Shown here: piece after piece, positions 55,601 through 64,000 of the stretch
How positions within the stretch are numbered: position 1 is the stretch's first letter
How the letters are laid out: every line of letters starts with the position of its first letter
Origin: Polyangium mundeleinium
GTDB lineage: Bacteria; Myxococcota_A; Polyangia; Polyangiales; Polyangiaceae
Reading direction: 5' to 3'
Length of the DNA: 64,000 bases
NCBI RefSeq assembly: GCF_028369105.1
Contig: NZ_JAQNDO010000001.1
Coordinates: forward strand, 5,548,501-5,612,500
The notes under the pieces: model-generated
What the model was told of the DNA's origin: nothing
What the model saw: only the letters and a program-made list of their open reading frames with translations
Database searches by the model: none
Program-made: the position numbers and the translations under genes

Positions 55601-57094
55601 TCACACGTGCGGGGGCAGGGCGCGCGACGTCGGCTCGGTGTCTTCGAGGGGCAGCCACATGCGGAACACCGCGCCGCCCGCCGGGTCGTCCGCGGCCTCG
55701 ATGTCGCCGCCGTGCGCCCGCGCGATTTCCCGTGCGAGCGCAAGTCCGAGCCCGATGCCCACGCGCTTCGGCGAGCTGTCCACGCTGTGCGTCACGAACG
55801 CGTCGAAGATGACGGAGCGGATCTCGGGCGGAATGCCCGGCCCTTGATCCGCGACGCTGATCTGTGCCCAGGTGCCTGCGGCCCCGCTGGGACCTTCGGG
55901 CACGAGGTCGCGACGAACCCGCACGTGCTGGCCTTTCTTCGACACGGCGACGGCGTTGCGCACGATGTTCGCGATGGCGCGCTCGACGAGCACCATGTCG
56001 AGGAAGGCCTTGGCCGCCTCGCCGGGCGTCTCGACGTCGACCAGGACGCCGCGCTCGCGGGCCTCGATGTCCTCGTCGCGCACCGCGGCCCAGAGGACCT
56101 CGTCGACGGAGGCGCCGGGCTTGCGTTGCAGGGGGGCGCCGGCGCGGAGCCGCGAGAGATCGAGGAGCGTGGTCACGGTGCGGATCTCGCGCTCGCAGGC
56201 CACCTGCGCGATTTGCACGATACGCGCCTGCCGCTCGTTCAGCTTGCCGCCTGCGCCGTCGGCGAGGAGCGCGAGCGCCTCGCGGATCTTCGTGAGCGGC
56301 GTGCGCATCTCGTGCGAGACGGACGCGAGAAACCCTTGTTTGAGGGATTCGAGCTCGGCGAGGCGGCGGCGCATGACCTCCATCTCTTCGGCGAGCTCGT
56401 ACACTTCGAGCGGGCCTTGCGCCTCCACCGTGACGGTGAAGTCGCCGCGCCCCACGCTGCGCGCGCTCGACGAGAGCGAGGCGAGGGGCTGCGTCACCGT
56501 GCGGGCGAGCCGCTGCGCGAGCAGCACGGACGCGACGCACGCGACGAGCGCGAGCACGATGCCGCTCGACAGCGCCGACCCGGCGGCGCGGCCCGACTCC
56601 TCGTCTTTGCGGAGGAGCGCGGAGTGCAGCTCGAACATGCGCGAAATCCAGGCGTCCGTGAGCTTCTCGTCGAGCCGCTCGCGCTCGAGCCGTGTGGTGG
56701 TCGTGAGCAGGTGGGCGCAGGTATCGCCGGTCGAGACGCGGGTGGCGAGCGCCTGGTAGCCGCGGACGGGCTCGAGCATGGACTCGCGCACGGGTTTGCC
56801 CGCGGCTTCGAGCACGGCGGCGAGCTCATCCGCGCGCTGCCGAATGACATGCGCGGCGTCCTCGGAGGATCGCCCGTGCTCGCAGTCCACGGCGCCGTGC
56901 CGCACGGCGATCTCGACGGCCCACGCGGCGCGATGAACGGCCTCTTCCGTGTTCAGCGACCCGAGCTCGGCGTCACGCACCTCCTTGAGGGACGAGCTGA
57001 TCCGGGCGAGGGAGCCGAGCATGACGACGAGCGCGCAGACCATGAGTCCGACGGGGAGCGCGTGCGAGAGGACGAGCCGCGAGACGAGCCGCAT
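55601..57094 (-). CDS. HAMP sensor histidine kinase, partner of NtrC regulator
   Basis: Membrane histidine kinase of 497 residues. A signal-anchor (LPVGLMVCALVVMLGSLARI), a four-helix-type periplasmic sensor (about 35-180), a second helix (SSGIVLALVACVASVLLAQ), and HAMP (RLARTVTQPLASLSSSARSV) follow in order. HisKA has SHEMRTPLTKIRE. HATPase_c has NIVRNAVAVSKK, DQGPGIPPEI and VGIGLGLALAREI. It is the likely kinase of the next gene. The ligand is not apparent. Confidence 0.93.
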   Translation of the reverse strand: MRLVSRLVLSHALPVGLMVCALVVMLGSLARISSSLKEVRDAELGSLNTEEAVHRAAWAVEIAVRHGAVDCEHGRSSEDAAHVIRQRADELAAVLEAAGKPVRESMLEPVRGYQALATRVSTGDTCAHLLTTTTRLERERLDEKLTDAWISRMFELHSALLRKDEESGRAAGSALSSGIVLALVACVASVLLAQRLARTVTQPLASLSSSARSVGRGDFTVTVEAQGPLEVYELAEEMEVMRRRLAELESLKQGFLASVSHEMRTPLTKIREALALLADGAGGKLNERQARIVQIAQVACEREIRTVTTLLDLSRLRAGAPLQRKPGASVDEVLWAAVRDEDIEARERGVLVDVETPGEAAKAFLDMVLVERAIANIVRNAVAVSKKGQHVRVRRDLVPEGPSGAAGTWAQISVADQGPGIPPEIRSVIFDAFVTHSVDSSPKRVGIGLGLALAREIARAHGGDIEAADDPAGGAVFRMWLPLEDTEPTSRALPPHV

Positions 57095-57366
57095 CAATGA
57101 GCTCCGAAAAGGGGCGAGTGCCGGGAATCCGTGGATCGTGGAGCGTGCGGGACATGAGCTGACACGGAGCTCGGCCCGGCGCCATTGTCGCTGATCCCCG
57201 ACACTGTCGGCGAGGGCCGTCGATCCGGCGTCGGTGGGGCCCGACGAAGGACCCGGATCGCGCGCGGCGCTCCCTGCGTTTGCGGGAGATCCGTCGCTGG
57301 CATGTTCCGTGAAAACGCAACGGCGGCTCCGGGGGGTGGACCCTCCATCAAACACCGCACGAAGGG

Positions 57367-58146
57367 ATGTTGATGTCCGTCGCGCTTCACACGCCTCCCA
57401 CGATTTTTTCGATGCGCCACGCGCCGAGCTGGCTCTTGCTCGCGCTCGCCGCGGGGGCCGTCAACGCGGGCGCTTTCCTGGCTTGCCAGCGGTTCGTCAC
57501 GCATATCACGGGGCTCACGACACAGCTCGGCATCGACGCGGGGTTGTGGGCGCTCATGGCCGAATATGGCCTCGTGGTGCTCTGCTTCATCGTGGGCGCC
57601 ATGGCGTCGGTGCTCGTGCTGCAGGGGCGCCACCAGCGTGGCAAGCAGCCGCTCCACGCCGCGCCGCTGATCTTCGTGTCGCTGATGCTCGGGGGCGTCG
57701 CGATCGCGGGCCGTGTGGGCCTCTTCGGGCCTTTTGGCACGTCCGTCGAGCAGCCCAAGGACTTCGTGCTGCTCTCGCTCCTGAGCTTCGCCATGGGGCT
57801 GCAGAACGCGACGGTCTCCACGGCCACGGGGCTCGCCGTCCGCACGACCCACATGACGGGGCCGGCGACGGAGCTCGGCGTGCAGCTCGCGAGTTCCTTC
57901 TTCTCGCGCGGCGAGGCCCGGCGCACGGCGCTGCAGGGCGCGATGCTGCGCGGCGGAAAGATCATCGCATTCGCGTCGGGCGCGGCCTTGATGGTGCCCG
58001 CCGTGCGCGTCGGCGGCTATCTCGCGTTCCTGATCCCGGGGGCGTTCATCCTGACCGCGACCGTGCTGAGCTTCATTCCCGGTCTCAGCGTCGAGCCTCC
58101 GTCCACGCGGCAGCCGACGCTCAGCCGAGGCCACCGCATCGCCTAG
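57367..58146 (+). CDS. DUF1275 (YoaK-like) membrane protein
   Basis: Protein of 259 residues with six membrane helices and the conserved N-terminal segment LAAGAVNAGAFLACQRFVTHITG, typical of DUF1275. The middle part has NATVSTATGLAVRTTHMTGPATELG, the family signature. Transport of a small molecule is suspected in the family but not shown. ATGs occur at 57367 and 57373. It is divergent from the sensor kinase across about 270 bp. Confidence 0.88.
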   Translation: MLMSVALHTPPTIFSMRHAPSWLLLALAAGAVNAGAFLACQRFVTHITGLTTQLGIDAGLWALMAEYGLVVLCFIVGAMASVLVLQGRHQRGKQPLHAAPLIFVSLMLGGVAIAGRVGLFGPFGTSVEQPKDFVLLSLLSFAMGLQNATVSTATGLAVRTTHMTGPATELGVQLASSFFSRGEARRTALQGAMLRGGKIIAFASGAALMVPAVRVGGYLAFLIPGAFILTATVLSFIPGLSVEPPSTRQPTLSRGHRIA

Positions 58147-58196
58147 AAACGAACCATCGATTGATGACGGCCAAGGACATTACGAATGAGGATGCC

Positions 58197-58628
58197 ATGA
58201 CGACGTTGCCGAATTTCCAGACGCGGGGCGATCTGACGCTCGCGCGTTCGGAGCGAGCGGTGAAGAGCGAGAAGGCGGCCACGCTCGCGAATGCTGAGCT
58301 CGTGGTGGCGCGCGCCCAGGGCGTCTATGCCCAGACCATCCAGCAATCGCGCCTGCTCTCGGCCGTTTGCTTCTTCGCCGCGACGGGGCTCGCCGTATGG
58401 AACATCTCGACGACCTTCATGATCGTCTTCCTCGCGCTCGCCGTGCTCGTGTCCGTCACGAGCCGGATTCTCGCGCTGCGCGCGTTCCGCCAGGAGATCG
58501 AACGCACGGGGCGCGCGCAGGGTTTGGCGGAGGACGCCGCGCAAAGCGTGGCGGCCGCGAAGACCGCGGCGTTCCGCGCCCGCGCCGCGCGTGGCGACGC
58601 GGACGCGTTCGACGTCGATCCGCTCTGA
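58197..58628 (+). CDS. Small protein with two membrane helices, function unknown
   Basis: Protein of 143 residues from the ATG at 58197, which has GAGGA five bases before it. A longer form from 58164 has no Shine-Dalgarno. The N-terminal third is helical and charged, two adjacent hydrophobic helices lie in the middle (LLSAVCFFAATGLAVWNI and FMIVFLALAVLVSVTS), and the end is Ala/Arg-rich helical. It may be cotranscribed with the DUF1275 gene (50 bp gap). No family recognised. Confidence 0.6.
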   Translation: MTTLPNFQTRGDLTLARSERAVKSEKAATLANAELVVARAQGVYAQTIQQSRLLSAVCFFAATGLAVWNISTTFMIVFLALAVLVSVTSRILALRAFRQEIERTGRAQGLAEDAAQSVAAAKTAAFRARAARGDADAFDVDPL

Positions 58629-58712
58629 GCGCCACGCCCGCCTGCGCGCTCCATTCGCGCTGCGCGTCCTGACCGTTTCCGCGGGTTCGCCCTACATGCA
58701 GGGCGGGGCTTC

Positions 58713-61025
58713 GTGACCAAACACGAGCGAGCGGAGAGGAGGGCGTGGGAAGGCGAGATGTTCCGGCTCTTCGCCGAGAACGTCCTCGATTACGCCATTT
58801 TCATCACCGATCCGGACGGCGTCGTCCTCAGCTGGAGCAAGGGCGCGGAGCGGCTCCTCGGGTATCGCGAGGACGAGGTCCTCGGCCAGTCCTCCGACCG
58901 CTTCTTCACGCCGGAGGACATCCGCAGCGGCAAACCGCAACACGAGCGCGACGAGGCCCTGGCGAGCGGGCGCGGGGACGACGATCGCTGGCACGTCCGC
59001 AAGGACGGCACGCGCTTCTGGTCGGCCGGCGTCGCCACACCCCTCCGGGACGAGGCCGGGCTCCTCCGTGGCTTCGCCAAGATCATGCGGGACCGCTCCG
59101 ACATCAAGCGGGTCGAGGCGGTGGAGCACGACCGCGAGCGGCAGCTCCAGCTCCTCACCGACCGCATCCCCGTCCTGATCGCCCATTGCGACGCCGACCG
59201 CCGGTACAAGTACGTCAACAAGCCTTATGCCGCCCGCTTCGGCCGCCGCCAGAGCGAATTCGCCGGCCGACGGATCCGCGACATGCTCGGCGAGCACGCC
59301 TATGCGGCCATCGAGCCGCACGTGGAGGCCACCCTCCGCGGCGAGCATGTCGAATTCGAGATCGAGATCCCTTATGAGGACCTGGGCCCGCAGGTCATGC
59401 GGTGCGTGTACGATTCGGAGCTCGACGACGACGGCCGTATCACGGGCTTCGTGGCGACCATCGTCAACGTGACCGAGTCCAGGCTGGCGAGGAAGGCCCT
59501 GCGCGAGACCGAGGAGCGGCTCCGGACCCTCAGCGACAACCTGCCGCGGGGCGCGATTTACCAGCTCCTGGCCGACGCCAAGGGGGGCCGGCGATTTCTT
59601 TATGTCAGCGCCGGCGTCGAGCAGTTCCTCGGCGTCACGCCTGCCGAGATCCTGGCGGACGCCTCCGCCCTTTATGGCCTCGTGCACGCGGACGACCGCG
59701 CCCGCATGGTCGAAATGGAGATCGCCGCCGTCCGTGGCCTCGCCCCGTTCGATTGCGAGTATCGATTGTGGACGCGCTGGGGCAGCATCGTGTGGATTCA
59801 TTGCCGCTCGGGCCTTCGCCGCCTGCCGACGGGCCAGACCATGTGGGAGGGCATTTTCATGGACGTGACGGCCCGCAAGGAGGCCGAGCAGGCGCTCCGC
59901 GAGGCCGACCGCCGCAAAGACGAGTTTCTGGCCATGCTCGCCCACGAGCTCCGCAATCCCCTGGCGCCGATCCGGAGTGCTGCGCAGATCCTGCGGATCG
60001 TTGACATGGCCGATCCGCGGATCGAGCGATCCACCGCGATGATCGAGCGCCAGGTCCAGCACATGACCCGGCTCGTCGACGACCTCCTCGACGTCAGTCG
60101 AATCACGAGCGGGAAGATCAAGCTGCAAAAGGGCCGCGTGGACGTCGCGGCGGCCGTGGGGCGCGCCCTCGAGACGGCGCGGCCGCTCCTCGACGCTCGC
60201 AAGCACGAGGTCTCTGTCGAAATGCCGCCCGAGCCCGCCTGGGTCCACGCCGATCCGACGCGGCTCACGCAGATGGTCGAGAACCTCCTGACGAACGCGG
60301 CCAAGTACACCGAGGAGCGGGGGCGCATCACGCTCGCCGTCGAGCGCGCGGAGGACATCGTCTCGATCCGGGTCCGGGACACCGGCGTCGGCATTCCCAA
60401 GGAAATGCTGACCCGGGTCTTCGACCTCTTCACGCAGGTGGAGCGCTCGCTCGCCCGATCGGAGGGCGGGCTCGGGATCGGGCTGACGCTCGTGAAAAAC
60501 ATCGCCGAAATGCACGGCGGCACGGTCGAGGCCCGCAGCGAGGGGCGAGGGCAGGGGAGCGAGTTCATCGTGCGCCTGCCGGCCTTGCCAGTGGCGGAGC
60601 CGCCGTCGGGCCCGAGGCCTCCGGCGAGGAGCCTACCTGCGGGGCCGCGCCGCATTTTGGTCGTGGACGACAATGCCGACGTCGCGGAGAGCCTCTCGAT
60701 GCTCCTGCGCATCGCGGGGCACGAGGTCCATACGGCCCTCGACGGCAGCGCCGCGCTGGAGGCGGCGCGTACCTTCCGGCCCGAGATCGTCTTGCTCGAC
60801 ATTGGTTTGCCCGGGATGAACGGATACGAGGTCGCCTCCGAGCTCCGGCGCGACCCCGCGCAGGCCGAGACCATTCTCGTCGCGCTGACAGGCTACGGCC
60901 ACGAGGAGGATCGCAGGCGCGTGAAGGAGGCCGGTTTTACCGCGCACCTGGTCAAGCCCGTCGACCTCGCCACGCTGGAGGGGGTCCTCGGGTCCGTCGA
61001 GGCGTCGCCCGCGCACGCCTCCTAA
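58713..61025 (+). CDS. Hybrid sensor histidine kinase with three PAS domains and receiver
   Basis: Soluble hybrid kinase of 770 residues. Three PAS modules (about 15-135, 145-265, 275-390) start with FAENVLDYAIFITDPDGVVLSW. HisKA has His411 in MLAHELRNPL. HATPase_c has NLLTNAAKYTEE, DTGVGIP and GGLGIGLTLVKNI. The C-terminal receiver has Asp696 in LLDIGLPGMNG. This is the common PAS-HK-REC layout of environmental sensing. The start is GTG with a GGGCGGGG ribosome site; an ATG 15 codons later is an alternative. It is followed closely by the cyclase gene (47 bp). Confidence 0.9.
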   Translation: MTKHERAERRAWEGEMFRLFAENVLDYAIFITDPDGVVLSWSKGAERLLGYREDEVLGQSSDRFFTPEDIRSGKPQHERDEALASGRGDDDRWHVRKDGTRFWSAGVATPLRDEAGLLRGFAKIMRDRSDIKRVEAVEHDRERQLQLLTDRIPVLIAHCDADRRYKYVNKPYAARFGRRQSEFAGRRIRDMLGEHAYAAIEPHVEATLRGEHVEFEIEIPYEDLGPQVMRCVYDSELDDDGRITGFVATIVNVTESRLARKALRETEERLRTLSDNLPRGAIYQLLADAKGGRRFLYVSAGVEQFLGVTPAEILADASALYGLVHADDRARMVEMEIAAVRGLAPFDCEYRLWTRWGSIVWIHCRSGLRRLPTGQTMWEGIFMDVTARKEAEQALREADRRKDEFLAMLAHELRNPLAPIRSAAQILRIVDMADPRIERSTAMIERQVQHMTRLVDDLLDVSRITSGKIKLQKGRVDVAAAVGRALETARPLLDARKHEVSVEMPPEPAWVHADPTRLTQMVENLLTNAAKYTEERGRITLAVERAEDIVSIRVRDTGVGIPKEMLTRVFDLFTQVERSLARSEGGLGIGLTLVKNIAEMHGGTVEARSEGRGQGSEFIVRLPALPVAEPPSGPRPPARSLPAGPRRILVVDDNADVAESLSMLLRIAGHEVHTALDGSAALEAARTFRPEIVLLDIGLPGMNGYEVASELRRDPAQAETILVALTGYGHEEDRRRVKEAGFTAHLVKPVDLATLEGVLGSVEASPAHAS

Positions 61026-61072
61026 AAGGCTAGGCGGGACGGATCTTTCGAGCTACCTTGGTTCGGCCCACG

Positions 61073-62056
61073 ATGAAGCTCGACTTCGATGCGATGAGCC
61101 TGACGGAAATCATCCGGCTCCAGACCCAGCTCTCGCAGGTCCTCACGCGGCGCTTCGAAAAGCCGCTCGCCCTCGGCTTCACCGACATCGTCGGCTCGAC
61201 GGCGTATTTCGCGCGCTTCGGGGACAAGGCGGGCAGGGCGCTGCAGCAGCTCCATCACGATCTCCTCGGGGAGTCGATCCAAAGGTTCGGCGGGCGTATC
61301 GTCGACGTCGCGGGCGACGGCGCGTTCACTTGTTTTCCCGACGTCGAAAAGGCCGTCTCCGGGCTCGTCGTATTCCTCGAGCGCACGTCGCAGGAGAACC
61401 AGACCCGGTCGCGGGATCATCAGCTCGTGGTGCGGCTCGGCGTGCACGCCGGGCCGGTGCTGACCGACGGCGTCATCGTATCGGGCGACGCGGTGAACCT
61501 GTGCGCGCGTATCGCCTCGACGGCGGAGCCCGGCGAGCTGCGCCTTTCGGCGGCGGCCTTGCGCGAGTCTCCGCCCGGCATGCGCGTGCGCGCCTGGCCC
61601 GTTCCCCCCGTGGTCGTCCGGGGGCACGCCGAGGCGCTCGTGCTCTTCCGCTTCGATTGGCGCGACGAACACCGCCTGCCCGGAAGCGTGATCGTGTGCG
61701 AGACCGGCGACAGCTTCGTTTTGCCGCGGCAAGACATCATCAGCTTCGGCCGGCTCCGCGGGGAGGACGGCACGCGGGCGAACGACGTCGTCCTCGTGTT
61801 GCAAGACAAGCAGCTCGAGCAGCTCGTGAGCCGTTTTCATTTCGAGCTCCGGCGCAAGCCCGAGGGCTATGTGCTGCGGCCCGTCTCGCGCCAGCCGACA
61901 GAGGTGGACGGGCGGATGGTCGCGCCGGACCACGAAGCGCCGATCCGGCCCGGCTCCGTCGTGCGGCTCTCGAAGGCCGTGACCCTCGAATTCAAGGCCC
62001 GCCCAGAGGCAAGCCTGGGGAACGCCTCCCCAACAATCGAGCCAAAATCGAGCTGA
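61073..62056 (+). CDS. Class III nucleotidyl cyclase with C-terminal FHA domain
   Basis: Protein of 327 residues. The class III cyclase domain (about 30-190) has FTDIVGSTAYFARFGD with the first metal Asp and VDVAGDGAFTCFPD with the second. A C-terminal FHA domain (about 225-310, LPRQDIISFGRLRGEDGTRANDVVL, SRFHFEL) binds phosphothreonine. Cyclic AMP or GMP production is expected, with output or localisation controlled by a Ser/Thr kinase. The ATG 61073 is preferred over the TTG 61058. Repeat copy D follows. Confidence 0.85.
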   Translation: MKLDFDAMSLTEIIRLQTQLSQVLTRRFEKPLALGFTDIVGSTAYFARFGDKAGRALQQLHHDLLGESIQRFGGRIVDVAGDGAFTCFPDVEKAVSGLVVFLERTSQENQTRSRDHQLVVRLGVHAGPVLTDGVIVSGDAVNLCARIASTAEPGELRLSAAALRESPPGMRVRAWPVPPVVVRGHAEALVLFRFDWRDEHRLPGSVIVCETGDSFVLPRQDIISFGRLRGEDGTRANDVVLVLQDKQLEQLVSRFHFELRRKPEGYVLRPVSRQPTEVDGRMVAPDHEAPIRPGSVVRLSKAVTLEFKARPEASLGNASPTIEPKSS

Positions 62057-62071
62057 AGCGGAGGACGCGCG

Positions 62072-62414
62072 GCGCCGGGGCGCTGCCCCGGACCCCGCGG
62101 GGGGCTGTCCGCCCCCTCGACCCCGGACCAGGCACGGCCTGGACCGAGGCTGGAAGAACTGCGCGATGCGCAGTTCTTCCAACGGGCCGGTGGCAAGACC
62201 ATGAAGGTGGGGTTCAAGCTGGCGACGCCAACGTTGCCGGCTGAGCCTGCAGCGCTGCGGCCTTGGTTGGCAGGGTCGTTTGCGGTCTTGTCAGCGGCTG
62301 TTCGATGAACTGCGCGGAGCGCAGTTCATCGACCCCGGGTCCAGCGCTTGCGCTGGTCCGGGTCCAGGGGCGGATAGCCCCGGTGGGGCCTGGGGCAAAG
62401 CCCCAGCGCGGCGG
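62072..62414 (-). repeat. Multi-hairpin intergenic repeat, copy D
   Basis: Fourth copy, between convergent genes in the 383-bp gap 62057-62439. Landmarks in plus-strand order are CCGGGGC-gct-GCCCCGG (62075-62091), CCAGGC-acg-GCCTGG, long hairpin 62151-62181 (GGAAGAACTGCGC stem), 120-bp centre, long hairpin 62302-62332 (GATGAACTGCGC stem), CCAGCG-cttg-CGCTGG, and CTGGGGC-aaa-GCCCCAG (62390-62406). It is nearly identical to copy A. In its own polarity (minus) it begins about 33 nt after the VOC-protein stop codon. Confidence 0.9.
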
Positions 62415-62439
62415 CCCCAAGAAGACATCCATGCTCAGC

Positions 62440-63213
62440 TCATGCTTGACGCGTCGCTGCGGCGCGCGCGAGCCACTGCTCCAGCCGCTCCGCGGCCTTT
62501 AGCTCCTCGGACAAGCGGTCGCGCTCCTCGTCGGACAGGGGGAGCGCCTGGAGTTGCTCCCGCAGGGCCTGGCCCATCGCGGCGTCGTCCATCGCAATCG
62601 CGAGCTCCATGCGGGCCGCCATTGCTTGCACCCGGTCCACCACCGGGGCTTCGGCCCCATATTTCGCGAGAGCTTTGTCGAGCACGCGCGCGGCGGCTCG
62701 GTCATCGTTTTTGAAATCCCGCAGGATGCGCGCGTTGTCGAGCGCCTTCGCCAGGCCTGCGAGCGCCTTGGACCCGCCGTACTCGACCTCCTCCGGCTCG
62801 TCCCGCCGGATGAAAAGGATGTTGTTGCCGGAGGGGTCGATCAGCGAGAAGCGGCTCTGCCCAGGTCGGAAGCGCGTCATCCGGGGCTTCCCGCTGGCGA
62901 GCACCTTGCCGTACTTTGCGCGCATGGCCTCGGTGAACGCCCGGTGATAGGGCTCCACGGCGTCCACCAGCACCAGACAGCCGCCTGAGCTCTCCTCCTT
63001 TGGGTCGAGCCCCTTGGGGGCCTTGCCGAAGTGCAGCTCGAAGCCACGAAAGCGCAGCGCCAGATACAGGTACGGCCGTGTCATCTCGTAGGTGACCTGG
63101 AAGCCGAGCGCCTGATAAAACGCGAGCGTATCCTCGGGCGAGACGCAGGGCAGGAGCGGAATCGTCGTCTCTTTGCGTTCGGTGGCGAAAGGAGGGGGTG
63201 CGTTGTTCGTCAT
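62440..63213 (-). CDS. VOC-family (glyoxalase/bleomycin-resistance-like) protein
   Basis: Protein of 257 residues. The first 135 form one VOC module (TIPLLPCVSPEDTLAFYQALGFQVTYE, and NNILFIRRDEP at its end). A predicted helical C-terminal region (about 140-257) is not part of the standard module and looks TPR-like. Single VOC units usually pair as dimers to build a metal site. The substrate is unknown. It lies 30 bp downstream of the tungstate-binding gene on the same strand. Repeat copy D follows it. Confidence 0.82.
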   Translation of the reverse strand: MTNNAPPPFATERKETTIPLLPCVSPEDTLAFYQALGFQVTYEMTRPYLYLALRFRGFELHFGKAPKGLDPKEESSGGCLVLVDAVEPYHRAFTEAMRAKYGKVLASGKPRMTRFRPGQSRFSLIDPSGNNILFIRRDEPEEVEYGGSKALAGLAKALDNARILRDFKNDDRAAARVLDKALAKYGAEAPVVDRVQAMAARMELAIAMDDAAMGQALREQLQALPLSDEERDRLSEELKAAERLEQWLARAAATRQA

Positions 63214-63243
63214 GGCTCTGGTGGGGACGTCAGGGGTGCCGCG

Positions 63244-64000
63244 TCATTGCGCTTCCGGCGTGAACAGCGGCTCTCCGCTGGCCTTCACGCCGAACGCGCC
63301 GATGATGGCACGTCCCTCGGCTGAACGAAGAAACTCCGTGAAGGCCCGCGCCCCCTCCGCGTTGGCCCCTGCGCCGGCCTTCGGCTCGATCGCGGAATAC
63401 GTATTCCGCAGCGCTGCGTCGCCCTGGAACACGATTGAAAGCTTCAGATCCTTCTGCTTGGCCACGAACGTCGCCCGATCGCTCAATGTGAACGCGCCCT
63501 CGTCCGACGCGCGCTCGAGCGTCTCGCCCATCCCGGCGTTCGCCTGCACGAGGAACGCGCCTTTCGTGTCGATCCCCGCGGCCTTCCACAGCGCCCTCTC
63601 GCGCTGGTTCGTCCCGGAGTCGTCCCCGCGCGAGACGAACGTCCGCCCGGACGACGCGATCCGGCGCAACGCCTCCTGCACGTCGCCTGCGCCGGCCACG
63701 ACGCCCACCTGATCGGCGGGCCCGACGAGCACGAACTCGTTGTGCATGAACGGGCTCCGCCGCCCCACCTCGCCTGCGGCGACCGCGGCTTGCTCCCCGG
63801 CCGGCGCGTGCGTGATGGCCACGTCGGCTGTGCCCTCCCGCAGCGCGCGCAGCGCCTTGCCGGACCCGAGCGCATTCACCTCGACGCGGCAGCCCGACTT
63901 CGCCTCGAACGCGGGGAGCAGCTCGTCGAGCAGCCCCGCGTCCTTCAGGCTCGTCGTCGTCGCGAGCCGGAGCGCCCGCCCTCCCGCGGGCTGCTTCCCG
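63244..64000 (-). CDS. tupA: Tungstate-type ABC substrate-binding protein, truncated at window edge
   Basis: The 3' part of a binding protein similar to TupA (252 residues visible; the N-terminus lies beyond the window). Reading in from the edge gives LATTTSLKDAGLLDELLPAFE, the usual start of the mature TupA domain, then ADVAITHAPAGE and the ligand-site segment SRGDDSGTNQRERALWKAAG. It would bind tungstate (or molybdate) for a TupBC transporter, expected upstream outside the window. The assignment between tungstate and molybdate rests on family pattern only. Confidence 0.85.
   Translation of the reverse strand, partial: GKQPAGGRALRLATTTSLKDAGLLDELLPAFEAKSGCRVEVNALGSGKALRALREGTADVAITHAPAGEQAAVAAGEVGRRSPFMHNEFVLVGPADQVGVVAGAGDVQEALRRIASSGRTFVSRGDDSGTNQRERALWKAAGIDTKGAFLVQANAGMGETLERASDEGAFTLSDRATFVAKQKDLKLSIVFQGDAALRNTYSAIEPKAGAGANAEGARAFTEFLRSAEGRAIIGAFGVKASGEPLFTPEAQ

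Noticed and set aside
57367..57372. A promoter-like box upstream of the DUF1275 gene
   Set aside because: No pair of boxes at acceptable spacing could be supported by eye.

Overview
The window looks like chromosomal DNA of a large-genome myxobacterium, most likely order Polyangiales (Sorangium/Polyangium type). This is inferred from very high GC with G/C at third codon positions, eukaryote-like Ser/Thr kinases with TPR or TolB-like extensions, FHA-containing sigma-54 activators, PEGA and MopE motifs, many Gly/Ser-rich lipoproteins, and a C-terminal tail resembling the MYXO-CTERM sorting signal. The species cannot be named from the sequence alone. I saw no rRNA, tRNA, transposase, integrase or CRISPR array.

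Layout. 0-5.5 kb: a TonB-dependent receptor with a TPR/PEGA N-terminus, a quinone oxidoreductase and a branched-chain-amino-acid-type binding lipoprotein. 5.9-10.4 kb (minus strand): a DUF2267 protein, a Ser/Thr kinase, a PEGA protein and a lone ATPase. 10.5-16.2 kb: metabolism (leucine dehydrogenase family, SDR/epimerase, class I aminotransferase), a glycine-periodic membrane protein and a lipoprotein. 16.5-20 kb: a 43-bp tandem repeat array, then a giant surface lipoprotein with a seven-repeat FG-GAP propeller, disintegrin-like Cys repeats and a MYXO-CTERM-like tail. 20.3-25.8 kb: a compact island of hydrolases (M15 endopeptidase, MBL fold, GH24 lysozyme tail, trypsin, phospholipase A2, zincin, caspase-like), in which the MBL, lysozyme, zincin and caspase genes are broken. 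25.9-28.1 kb: LysR, then a Cys-rich lipoprotein translationally coupled to a diiron protein. 28.4-35.4 kb: kinase-TPR, C-type lectin lipoprotein, FHA/GAF sigma-54 activator, Pro-rich protein, LysR. 35.6-44.2 kb: esterase lipoprotein, ArsR-SRPBCC operon, YkgJ, S53 peptidase, a large lipoprotein and an alpha/beta hydrolase. 44.4-47.9 kb: small membrane peptide, secF, KefB-like antiporter. 48-62 kb: dense signalling (three histidine kinases, NtrC-type regulator, PAS-STAS protein, cyclase-FHA protein), with AmtB, an MBL lipoprotein and a DUF1275 protein. 62.4-64 kb: a VOC protein and a truncated tungstate-binding protein.

The strongest unexplained signal is a 310-345 bp intergenic element present four times (about 5.6, 14.6, 28.1 and 62.1 kb). 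It carries four hairpins in each of two mirrored arms. The stems differ between copies and arms but change in compensating pairs, which argues for selection on a folded RNA or DNA structure. After orientation every copy sits directly downstream of a co-oriented gene. The second signal is the decaying hydrolase island. Its breaks are a single in-frame TGA where the zincin family usually has Trp, one-base indels in homopolymers, and an apparent out-of-frame deletion. It could be a degenerating predation or immunity cassette, or it could contain base-level assembly errors.
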